From Pyrenopolyporus hunteri (Eukaryota; Ascomycota; Sordariomycetes; Xylariales; Hypoxylaceae): DNA of 37,145 bases. Location: NCBI GenBank assembly GCA_902806595.1, contig CADCXC010000042.1:1-37145 (forward strand). The letters are read 5' to 3'. Positions 14,335 to 26,621 of the stretch are shown piece by piece; positions within the stretch are counted from its first letter, which is position 1, and every line of letters starts with the position of its first letter. The position numbers and the translations under genes are program-made. The notes under the pieces are model-generated. The model did no database searches, was not told where the DNA came from, and saw nothing but the letters and a program-made list of their open reading frames with translations.

Positions 14335-14610
14335 TATTAATTATTATATTAATTATTATATTAATTATTATATTAATTATTATATTAATTATTATATTAA
14401 TTATTATATATATTATATCGATTACCGTTATATCGATTATTATTATATCGATTACCGTTATATCGATTACATTATTATATCGATTATTATATTAATTATT
14501 ATTATATTAACGTTATTATATCGACCGTTATTATATTTATTATTATATTTATTACTATACTTATTATTATTATATCGATTATTATATTTATTATTATATT
14601 TATTATTATA
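14335..14610. repeat. Degenerate minisatellite with 12- and 15-base units
   Basis: Six consecutive exact 12-base units (TATTAATTATTA) fill 14335-14406. They pass into 15-base units built on TATCGATTACCGTTA, exact at 14416-14430 and 14446-14460 with variants between and after, and then into TTATTATATTTA-like units up to about 14610. The two unit lengths look like related derivatives of one array. The ACCG in the 15-base unit is among the few CC steps kept in this region. Confidence 0.75.
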
Positions 14611-17600
14611 TAAATATTTCGTATTTTTAAATAAATTTTTATTTATTTTTATAACTTTTTTTAACGGTAAATTAAAAATAAAAATTAATTATTTAAAAAT
14701 ATATTATTTATAAATTAAACGATTATATAACGTTAATTATATAATATAATTATAATTAAAAAATTCCCTATTCGTATATTTAAATAATTTTAATTTTATT
14801 AATATTATATTCGTTTATTTAAATAATTAAAATAATTAATATTATTAATTAAAATAAATATATTTTTATTACATTTAATTTATACTATCGAAAAATATTT
14901 ATTAAAATTAAATTTATAATAATAACTTTTAATAATAATTTTATTAATTATATTTTATTATAAATAATTAATAAAATTAATTAAAAATTAAATTATTACG
15001 GTAAATTTATTAACGTAAATAATAAAATTAAAATAAATTAAAAAATATTTTTTATTATTTTTAATTATAACGAATTTTAAAGTTAATTAATTTGTTAATT
15101 TATCGATTTTTTATTTTTATGTTCGATTAAAACTTTAACGACGTAAATAATAGTTAACGGTTAAATTTAAAATTTAAAATAATAAAAATAATAAAATATA
15201 AATTTTTTTAAAATAAATAAATTAATAATATTAATAATAATCGTTATTTTTTTAATTTAATATTCGAAATATTTATATTATAAATTATTTCGAAAATTTA
15301 TTATATCGATTATTTAAATAATTTTAATAACGGTAAAATTTACGTATAAAAGTAAACGATAAAATTATATTATAATAATAATAAAATTATATACGTTTCG
15401 AAAAAATTATAAAAATTAAAATTATTATTAAAATTTATCGCGGGTAATTTTATTATTAATTGCAACGATTTTTATTATAAATATATAAAAACGATTATTT
15501 AATTTTTTTAAATTCTTCGATTTATTTTTCATTTAAAATATTAATAAAAATATAAGTATATTTTCCATTATTATAATATATTTAAAACGGGGACGTTCGA
15601 TTATATAAATAAATATAAATATTACGATAAAAAATTTATAATTATTAAAAAATCTACATTAAAATGTTTTATAATATAAAAATCGTAAAAAAAAATATCG
15701 TATTAATATACATTTATAATAAATAATTCGACGTTTTAAATAATTACGAAACCGGGAATTAATTATTTAAAATTTAATAATAAATACGATATTATTTTTA
15801 TTATTTATTAACGTATAATATCGTTATATAAATATTAATTTATCGAAATTTAATAACGTAATCGATAATTTTATATTTACCGTATCGTTAATTAAAAGTA
15901 ATATATATAATTTTTAAAAATAAAAATATTTAAATAATAAAAATAACGTAAATAATTTTTTACGACGTAATTAAAAGTTTAAATTTTTTTATAAAAATAA
16001 CGTTATATATTATAATATTATAATTTTTAATATTTTTATAATTCGAAACGATAATATTTTTTTTTTAAATAATATTAATCGATAATTTTAATAAAATTAT
16101 TATAAAAAAAAATAAATAAATCGAAATTAATTTTATATTATTTTACTTTTAAAATTATTAAATATAAAAATTTAAATTATATTAATGTAATTAACGTATA
16201 AATTTTCGTAATAACGTATATCGATATTTTTTTAAAATATTTTATCGATTAATTAAATAAATAAAAGTTATATAAAAATTAATAAATAATTTTAAACGTA
16301 AAAAAATAAAAGTTTATAATATCGATTAAATATTATATATTATAAAAATATTATATTAAAATTTTATAAATAAATTTACGATAAAATAAATTATAATCGA
16401 TTTATTTTAAACGATTAATTTTTAATTTACGGAAAAATAACGTAATTAAATTTATAAATTTTTAAATTAAAATTTTATTTATAATATATTAAAAACTTAA
16501 ATTTATTATTAAATATACGTAAGTTTTTAATGTTTTAAAAATAATCGTTTTAATATATTAATTTAATACTTTTTAAAAATATCGCGATTTAATAATCGTT
16601 CGTATAAAATAAATAATAAATATTAAACGTAATAATATTAATTTAATTTATTTATATCGAAACGTTAATCGATTTCGCCTTTAATATATTTATATAAAAT
16701 CGTAATTTAAATTTTTTTTTTTTATTAATAAAATTTAATTTTAATTTATTATATCGTATATTTTATTATTATCGTAATATTTATTTAACATTAATTTATT
16801 ATAAATATATTAAATTATAAAATTTATATTTTATAATAAATATTTTTATAATAATAAATAATTTTATATCGTAAATATATTTTTTATATTTATATTAATT
16901 ACGACGTATTTATTAAATTTTATCGTACGTGATATTAAAACGTTAATATAATTATAAAAAAATTAATATATTTACGATAAAAATTATTTATTATTATAAA
17001 AATAATTTTAAAAATTTATACGTTTATAAAATATATTTTATTATAAATTAAAAATTAAATAAAAACGAAAGAAATAAAATATATTAATATTACGAAAAAA
17101 AAAAATTTAATCGTAATTCGAAAAATATAAATTTTATATATGTTTATTATAACGTTATAAAATCGATTATTTATTTAATATAATTTTATTTTAAAAACTT
17201 TTAATAATAATTTTTTTACGTTTATATAATTTTTAATAATTAAAATAAACGTATATTTATTAATTTAATCGTTATAAAAATTTTTATAATTTTATTAACG
17301 TTATTTTAAAAAATCTACATTTAAAATCGATAAAATTCGATTTAAATCGATAATTATTAAAAGTAAATATAATTATATATTTAAATTAATTAAACTTTTA
17401 TTAAATAATATTCGAAAATTATTTATTAATTTATTTTTAATTAATAAATAAAAATATTAATTTTATAAATCGAAATAATTTTAATTTAATATTTAAATTT
17501 ATAATATAATTATTAATAAATCGTGCGAAAATATTATATTTTTATAATAAAATATTAATTAATATTTAAATATTTAAATAATTAAATATAAAAAAAATGA

Positions 17601-18120
17601 AAATTATTTATAATATTTCGAATCGAACTTTAAAACGAATATCGAAAACGTCGAATCGAATATTTATTCGCGTATTAAAATTAATAATATACGTATTTAT
17701 ATAATTAAAGCGTACATTTATATAATTAAAACGTATTAATATAATAATTTTTTTTACGTGTATTAATATAAATTTATAAATAAAAATATTTATATTATTT
17801 TATATTTATTATAATACGTTTAAAATTTATTAACTTTATTATACGATCGATATATTCGTTATTTTCGAAATTTTATTATTAAATAAAATTATAAATTACG
17901 TTATAATAAAAAATTAAATTATAAATTAAATTATTTTATAAAATCGAAGTTAATATTTTTATTTTAATATTAATTATTTAAATTATATATAAAAAAATTA
18001 TTTAAATAAATAATAAAATAAAGGAAATATAAAAAAAATTAAAATATAAAAACAAATTCGATACGTTTTATTATAATTTTATTTTAATGTTTAAAAATAT
18101 ATTATATTTACGTATACTTT

Positions 18121-18350
18121 AATATATTTAATATATATAATATAATAATATAAATATAAAATAAACGATATATATAAATAAATTAAATAATTTTTAAATT
18201 AAATAAATATATATAAAATTTAAAATAAATAAAACTTAAATTTACGAAATATTTATTAATATAATTAATATATATAATATAATAATATAAAAATAAAATA
18301 AATAAAATATAAAAATAAAAAAATATATATAAATTAAAATAAAAAAACTT
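18121..18350. repeat. Degenerate tandem duplication, offset about 138 bases
   Basis: Sequence beginning AATATATTTAATATATATAA at 18121 recurs as a near-copy (AATATAATTAATATATATAA) at 18259. The match continues through ATATAATAATATAAA, and both units end in a similar AAAACTTA. The low complexity of the region makes the exact borders uncertain. Confidence 0.5.
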
Positions 18351-18385
18351 ATATAATATTTAAAATATAATAAATTAATTAAAAA

Positions 18386-18565
18386 AATAATAAAATCGAG
18401 TAAAAATGTCGTATTATATAATATAAAATTAAAAAATATATATTAATTAAAAATAATATAATTTCGAGTAAAAATATTCGAATTATTTTATATATTATAT
18501 ATTATATAAAATTTAAAAAATATAACTTTAATAAAAATAATATAATTTCGAATAAAAATATTATT
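18386..18565. repeat. Three-copy degenerate tandem repeat, period about 75-80 bases
   Basis: A recognisable core recurs three times: AATCGAGTAAAAATGTCG near 18393, ATTTCGAGTAAAAATATTCG near 18461, and ATTTCGAATAAAAATATT near 18544. The third core differs from the others by G to A in GAGT, the kind of change RIP produces. Spacers between the cores are AT-only and poorly conserved. Confidence 0.5.
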
Positions 18566-18852
18566 TAATATTATTAATTAATAAAATAAAATTTTATTTC
18601 GAAAAAAAAACGTTAAAAATTAAAATATTAAAATATATTATTTTATATAAATTAATATATAATAATATTTAAATTATTTATTTTATTATTTATTATTAAT
18701 ATAATCGATCGAAATTTAATATTTATTTCGAAAAAATTCGAAATAAAAATTATATTTACGTTTATTATTTTTATAACGTCGATTTTTATTATAAAAGTTA
18801 ATTAAAATAAATATTAATAAATAAAAATATTATAAATATTTAATTAAAAATC

Positions 18853-18890
18853 GAATTAATAATTAATAATTAATAATTAATAATTAATTT
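18853..18890. repeat. Seven-base tandem repeat (AATTAAT)n, about 5 units
   Basis: AATTAAT is repeated head to tail with little variation, inside the AT block. It is simple sequence with no further significance seen. Confidence 0.7.
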
Positions 18891-21800
18891 AAAAACTTAA
18901 ATAAATAATATAAAAATTACGAGTTTTAAATAATAAATTATATATGTAATATTTCGAAAAAAGTTATCGTAATATTTATTCGTTTATTTTTATATATAAT
19001 ATTTTTTTTAATTATTAATTTAATTAATTTTATAATCGTAATTTTTAATTTTTACGCGAAGTAATTTTATATTTATTTAATAAATTTTAATGTATTAATA
19101 TATTCGATATTTATATATATTTATATAAAAAAAATTATACGTATTTTTTCGATATTAAAAATTATATATTTTATATAATTTTAATATTATATCGTATACA
19201 CTTAAATAAATAAATAAATAAATAATTATTATTATTTTTATATTAATTTTATAACGTTAAATAATTTTATATATATATTTATATAATAATTATATTAAAA
19301 ATTTATTATTTTTAAATTATAACGTTTTTTTAAATTATTTACGTAATAAATTATAACGCGTTATCGATTTTTATTATTCGAATTATTTTAATTTAAAATC
19401 GTTATTTATTTTAATATTTTTAATAATAATAATATCGATTATATAATTACGTATTATATTTTATATATAATAATTAAAAACGTTTAATTTTCGAATAAAA
19501 TAAAATAAAATAATTAATTATATGTTTTTTTTTCGAAATTATAAATTTAATTTTTATTATCGTACTTTTAAACGATATTTTACGGGAAATTATTATTTTT
19601 TTATTTTAAATTATAATAATAATAATTATAAATAATATTTATAATTATTAAATATATTAAATATTCGATTATTAATAAAAATATTTAAACCGTTATTTTA
19701 TATATTTAAATTTCGATTATTAACGTTTTTTATTAAATTATCGTCGTTTTAATAAACTTTATAAATAATTACGAAAAAATAATAACGATAATAATAAAAA
19801 TAAAATAATAAAAATAAAAATTTTTTTATTCGATTATATAAATACGTTCGATAATTCGTTTATAATCGAATCGTTTATATACGAAATAATCGTATCGTCG
19901 TTTAAAATTATTTAAATTCGAACGAAATTAATTATAATTAAAATTTTTTCGAAAATTTTTCGATAATTTTTATTAAAATTTATTATATTATCGAAATATT
20001 TATCGAATTTTATTTAAATTACATCGTTTTTTAATAATAAAAATTAATTTAATTAAAATATAATATATAAATATATTAATAATATTAAATTAAAATAAAA
20101 TAATTTTTTAATACATCGATAAATTTTTATTTATTCGTTAAAATATTTATTATTTTTAAATTAAAATTATTTTATTTTTATTTTTAAACGTATCGAACGT
20201 TATTTATTTACATTAATTACTTATATATTTTAATTTTCGTTAAACGAAAAAAATAAATTTAAAAATAATTAATTTATATTATAATTTATAATATTTATTC
20301 GTTAATAAAATTTCATCGAATATTTTTTATTCGTTTCGTATAATTTATTTTTAACGATTTTACCGTATTATTTTAAATTAATATCGTTATTAAAAAAAAT
20401 TTTAATTTATTTTTATTTTTATTTATTTTAAAAAAATTATAAACGAAAAATTAAATTATTAAAAATATCGATTATAAATTTCGAATCGAAATTTATAAAA
20501 TTTACATTTTATAAATAATAAATATAACGTAAATAAAATAAAAATCGATATTAATATATTTTACGATAAATATTTTAACGTTAAATTTTATAATAATTTA
20601 TTTAAAAATTTAAAAATACTTTTTAATCGTTTAATAATAACTTTAATTTAAATAAAATTATCGAAAATAAAATTATTATTATTAAAAATAATATATTCGA
20701 TACTTTTAATTTTAACGATTTCGATTTTTATAATATCGATAAATATTTCGAAAAAATTTTACGAAAATATATAATTTAATATATTTAAAAATAACCGTTT
20801 ATTTAAAAGTCGAAATTCGATAATATTATTTCGATCGTTTAATTATAATAAATATAATTATTTATCGAAACGTTTAAAATTATTATTTCGATTATTTAAT
20901 TATATTAATTTAAATAAATATTTAAATTTAAATTAAAATATTTAATTTAAATTAAATTTATTATTATCGATAAAAATATAAAAATTTTAAAAGTAAAAAA
21001 ATATAAAAGCGAATAATATTAATTTTATTTAAAATAAAAATAAAAATAAAAGTAAAAATAAAAATATTATAATTTAACGCCGTAAAAATAATAAATATCG
21101 AAGTAAATTTAATCGTAATTTTAAAAATAATTTAACTTTAATTCGTTTTTTTAATTATAAATTATATTTAAAATATTTTTAAATTTTTATTTCGAAAATT
21201 TTTTCGTAAAAAATTAATTACGTTATAATTTATAAATTATAATTATAAACTTTTAATTATAAAAATATATAATTTATAATAATAATTATAATAATAATAA
21301 TAATAAAAATAACTTTATTATTTTACGTAATAATAAATACGTATAAATTTAATTTTAATATATATAAATAATCGATTAAATTATTTTTATTTTTTTTATA
21401 TTTTTATTTAATTAAATAAATTAAATATACGAAAATGTAAATAAATTAATAAAAATTAAATATTTAATTTTTATTAAACGTTATTTTTTTATATTTTTTT
21501 TTCGTTTTTTTAATATTAAATTTTTAATATCGATATTATATTTATTTTATATTTAATATTTTAATATTATATCGTATTTATTATATTAATAATAAAATAA
21601 ATTTCGAATTTTTTATTTAATATACCTTTTTTTAATAAAATTTATCGTAATAAATTAAAATATTAAATTATTATTTATTATTTTAATTATAAAACGTCGA
21701 TTTCAATATTATTTTTCGAATTTTTAATCGAAATTTTATCGAAATTTACGACGTATATTATAATTTAATTTATTATATTTATTATATCGTTATTAATAAT

Positions 21801-24800
21801 ATATATAAAAACGATAAAAATTTAAACTTTAATTTAAAAATTTATTTTTATTTTAATTTTTTAATTTTATAATTATTTACGTTTATTTTTATCGATTATA
21901 TTTTATTATTAAATCGATATTATTTTTATTATTTCGATTATAATAATAATAAATTATATATATATTTTTAATACGTATTTTTACATTAATTAATTTATTA
22001 AATAATTTATATTTTATTATTTCGAATTTTATAAAATAAATATTTTTTTTTTTTTTAAATCGTAACGAAAAATATTTTCGTTTTAAATAAATTTTTAATA
22101 AATCTTTTCGCATACGATTTTAATCGAATATTTTATATCGTTATATTATATTTTACGTATATTTAAAATAATTATATTATTTTTAAAAATATAAACGTTT
22201 AAATAAAAAAACGATATATAAAATTTTTTTAATTTATAAAATTAATATTATATATATTTTAATAATAATAAAATATATTTTCGTAATAATATTTATTATT
22301 TTTTCGATTATAACGTTTTTATAATTTTTTCGAAATTCGATAAAAACGTAAACGACCGTTATCGTTTATATATATACGTATTAAATTTTTAAATAAATTT
22401 AACGATTTCGATATAAAAACGTTTATATATTATTATAATATTTTTTAATATCGATTTTTCGAATATTTATAAAATATTTATTTATTAAATTAATTTAAAA
22501 TTTTTATAATAAATATACCTTCGTTATATTTAATAATATCGAAAAAACGACGTATTTTTATTAATTTTATTAATATTAACGAAAATTTAAAAAAATTATT
22601 TAAATTTTTTTCGATTAAATTTAATAAATTAAATATTAAAATTATTAATATAAAAAATCGGTTTTTTATTATTAAATAATAACGTTGTTATAATTAAATT
22701 AATATTAATTATAATTATATTAATTACGATTTTACGATAATAAATATACGGGATTAAATAACGATAATAATTTTAAATCGAATTTCGAATTTAATAATTA
22801 TAATTTCGAAAAAAATCGAAAATAATTTAAATAATTATTTTAATAAATTTAATTTTTAAATAATTTATAAAACTTTAATAAAATTAATATTTATACGTTT
22901 TTATAATCGATCGAATTTTAAATTTATTATTTTTCGTAATATTTTATAATAATAACGATAAAAATTTTATTAACGAAAATTACTATATTTTTTAAATATA
23001 ACGACGTTAAAATTCCTTCGAAATTTATTTTTCGACTTTTAAAATATAAATTTTTCGAAGAAAATTAAATATATATTTATTTTTTAAATTTACGTTATTA
23101 AATTTACGTTTTAAATATACGTATTATTAAATTTATTTTTTAAATATATAAATTTATAAAATAAATTTAAACGATTAAATTTTTAAATATTATAAAAATA
23201 TATATTACGACCGATAAATTAATATTAAAATTATTTTATAATTTAATAAATTATATAAATATTTATAAAATTATAAATATAAAAAAAAATAAATAAAAGT
23301 TATTTTTATTATATAATATATTATAAAAATATAAATAAAATAAAATTAAATAAAATTTTTAATTTTTCGATATAATAATTTTCGTAAAATTTAAGTATAA
23401 ATCGATTAATAAAAATAATAACGTTAATAATAATTTTATTTATATAATTGTATTTTTATATATTTTTATATATAAATTTTATTTAATCGATATTAACGAA
23501 AAATTTAACGTAATAAATCTTTTAAAATTATTTAAAAATATATAATAAACGATTATCGATTATAAAAACTTCGAAATAAACCCTTTAAAAAATTAAATTA
23601 ACGTTAAATAATTATTAAATATAATTTTAACGATAACGACGTAATAAAACGATATACTTTTTAATATAAGTTATATAATTAAAAACGTCGAATAATTAAA
23701 TTTCGATTTATATAAATTATTATCGAAATTTTAAAATAATAATATATTTTATTTAAATAATTTAAACGATTTATTTAACGATATAAATTAAAATTATTAA
23801 AAAATTAAAGTTAAAAAAAAATAAAAATAATAACGACGTAAAAAGTCGTTAATAATATATAAAATATAATAATATCGAAATTTTTTAATTATTAAAATAT
23901 AAATAACGAATTATATTTTTATTCGAATAAAATTATTTAAAAACTTTTATATTAATATTATTAATATAAAACGTATTAATTTGTTTCGTATATTTTATTT
24001 ATTATTTTATAAATTTAATTAATATTATATTTAATATTAATTTTCATATTTTAAAAACGGTTTTTTATAAAAAATTTTATAATCGAAAAAACTTTCGTTT
24101 TAACTTTCGTTTTTTATATAATCGTTATAATTATTATTATTAATAAATTTCGAAAATAACGATAAATTAAACGTTAAATCGTTATTTAAAATATTTTAAC
24201 GATAAAATTTTCGACTTTTATAATATTTTTTTCGTCGTTATTAATATTTTACGAATATATATTATCGTCGTTATTAAAATATATTATTTATTTTTAAAAA
24301 CGAAAAATATTTTCGAAACGTTTAATTTCGTATAAATCGAAAACGTTTATTATTTCGAAAATCGTTCGATTCGTTTCGAATATAAATAATAAATATAAAA
24401 AATCGTAAATATTAATCGAATAAATTACGTAAAAATAATAAATATTTTCCCGACGTTTTTAATTTAACGAATAAAAATATTAACCGATTCGACGTTCGAT
24501 TCGAATATACGTAATATCGAAATATTAAAAATAAATTAAACGAATCGTACGAAAAAAATTAACGATTAAAATTATATAAAATTTAATATTTATAATTATA
24601 ATATAAAAATTTTTATTCGAAAATATATCGAAGTCGTAAATAAAATATATATATTATTAATATATATCGTTTTTTTCGAATTTAAAGAAAAATTAATTTT
24701 TTTATCGATTATTATATAAATATTAATATAAAAAAATATATTATTTAATTTATCGATTTTCGAATATATCGTTAAATTTTTAAATAACGATTTATCGTAT

Positions 24801-25040
24801 TATTAATAAATTAAATATCGATAATTTTAAATATAATATACGTTTATTCGAAATCGTAATAAAACGAAAAATTTTATAATATTTATCGTAAATATAAACG
24901 ACTTCGTTATTTTTTTCGATAAAATACGAAATTTACGAAAAATATATTATAAATTCGAAAAATTTATAAATACGATAAATTACCGTAAAAAATATTTAAT
25001 AATTAAAAATTAAAACGATTAAATAAAGTTTTAAAATAAT

Positions 25041-25228
25041 ATTAATATTAAAATTATATTATAATTCGATACGATTAATTTAATTTATTAAATAATCGAT
25101 AAAATTTCGGTCGATTATACCGTCGAAACTTATATATAAAACCGCGGTTTTTCGAATCGTAATTTAATTTTTTTTTTTTTATAATATTAACGAAATTTAA
25201 TTTTAATTTTCGATATTATACGCCGTAT
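25041..25228 (-). repeat. Dispersed repeat family, copy A (inverted relative to copy B)
   Basis: Read on the minus strand, this segment aligns along its whole length with 26095-26280 at roughly 85% by eye. Shared anchors, in minus-strand order, are AATACGGCG, GTTAATATTAT, a run of 13 A, AACCGCGGTTTTATATATAA, TTTCGACGGTATA, CGATTATTTAATAAATTAAA and ATCGTATCGAAT. Together with copy B it brackets about 0.87 kb of featureless AT-rich DNA. That arrangement fits either the two terminal inverted repeats of a decayed element of about 1.24 kb or two separate insertions in opposite orientation. Confidence 0.75.
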
Positions 25229-26094
25229 TAAATAATTAATAAAATAAAATAAATTTACGTTTAAATTTTACTTAAATATAAAAATAATATATTTTAATTC
25301 GAAAAATATCGTTATTAAATTATAAAAAAAATTACGGTAATAAAATTTTTAAATATAATTAAAAAGTTTTAAATTTATTATTTAAATTCGATTAATATAT
25401 ATTTAATTAAACGTTTTTAACGATAATATAATAAATATAATAAATAAAATTAAAATCGATACTTTTATCGTTTAAAATAAAAATCGTAATAATATTAAAT
25501 ATATATTAAAATATTTAAAATAATAAATTTCGATAAAAATAACGTATTTTTATCGATAAAATTTTTATTTAAATCGTTTTAATCGAAATCGAAATTAAAA
25601 AATTAATAAAAACGGTATAAATAATATAAAAGCGGTTTTAAATTTATAATAAAAATATATAATATCGAAATAATAATTATAAAATTAAAAATTATAAAAG
25701 TTAAATTATTTTAAAAATAAAATTTAAATAAAATTAAATATTATTATAAATTAATAATATCGTTTTAAATAATAAGGTTAATTATATAATTTTTTTAAAA
25801 TAAATTTAATTAATTCGAATAATAAAATAAACGATATTATAAAAATTTTAATAAAATATAATTAATATTATTAAATTTATATTTAAATAAATTTTAAAAT
25901 TATATAAATAATAAATTAATACGATTATTATAATTAAAATTATTAAAATAATTATAAAATTATCGAATAAAAATAATACGTATATATATCGTTTATCGTA
26001 TATAATATATCGTTTATTTTTATAAAATATTATAAATTTAAAATTAATTTATTATAAAATTAATTAAATCGTATTATAAATTTATTATTACTTT

Positions 26095-26280
26095 AATACG
26101 ACGCGTAATATTAAAAATTAATAATTAAATTTTATTAATATTATAAAAAAAAAAAATTAAATCGCGGTTTAAAAACCGCGGTTTTATATATAAATTTCGA
26201 CGGTATATTCGATTAAACTTCGATGTCGATTATTTAATAAATTAAACTTATCGTATCGAATCGTAATATATTTAATATTA
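26095..26280 (+). repeat. Dispersed repeat family, copy B
   Basis: This is the plus-strand partner of the copy at 25041-25228 and resembles the reverse complement of 7990-8147 (shared ACTTCGATG(C/T)CGATTATT, then TTATCG(C/T)ATCGAAT). It carries its own small palindrome around CGCGGTTTAAAAACCGCG at 26163-26180, a stem that copy A only partly preserves. No coding content is visible. Confidence 0.75.
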
Positions 26281-26487
26281 AATAAAATATAATCGAAATT
26301 ATTAAATTTATATTAATAAACGTTTTAAAACGATGTAAATTATTAATTAATACGATATTTATAAAATTATTAAAATAATTATAAAAATATTACGAAAATA
26401 AAAAAAAATTTATAATATATATTTCGTTTATATAAAAATAATTTATAAAAATAATTTCGTCGTTTTTTTTATAAATTTTATTATTTT

Positions 26488-26540
26488 AAAAGTTACGATT
26501 TAATTTTTATTTTTTTTTTCCTTATAATATTAACGTAAAA
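26488..26540 (-). repeat. Probable fragment of the same dispersed repeat family
   Basis: GTTACGATTTAATTTTTA, a T run with CC, and ATAATATTAACG follow the same order and spacing as the end of copy A and copy C. Only about 50 bases align, so this is a fragment or a strongly diverged copy. It lies some 200 bases beyond copy B. Confidence 0.4.
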
Positions 26541-26587
26541 TATATATTTATTAAATAAATAAATACCTTTAAATAAAAAAGTAAATA

Positions 26588-26621
26588 ATTACTTAAATAA
26601 ATATTTATTTATTTAAGTAAT
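26588..26621. repeat. Perfect 16-base-arm palindrome with 2-base loop
   Basis: ATTACTTAAATAAATA at 26588-26603 is followed by TT and then its exact reverse complement, TATTTATTTAAGTAAT, at 26606-26621. The arms keep a non-CpG C and its matching G (ACTT/AAGT), which is unusual in this block. It could form a cruciform or hairpin. It may also be a recent AT-driven expansion or the centre of an inverted duplication. Confidence 0.75.

Noticed and set aside
21889..22113. A 75-codon minus-strand open frame inside the AT block, rich in Lys, Ile, Asn and Tyr
   Set aside because: With stops at roughly one codon in nine in this composition, a rough estimate gives about one such open run by chance in 28 kb over six frames. 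The residue content is just what AT-rich codons produce, and no motif is present.
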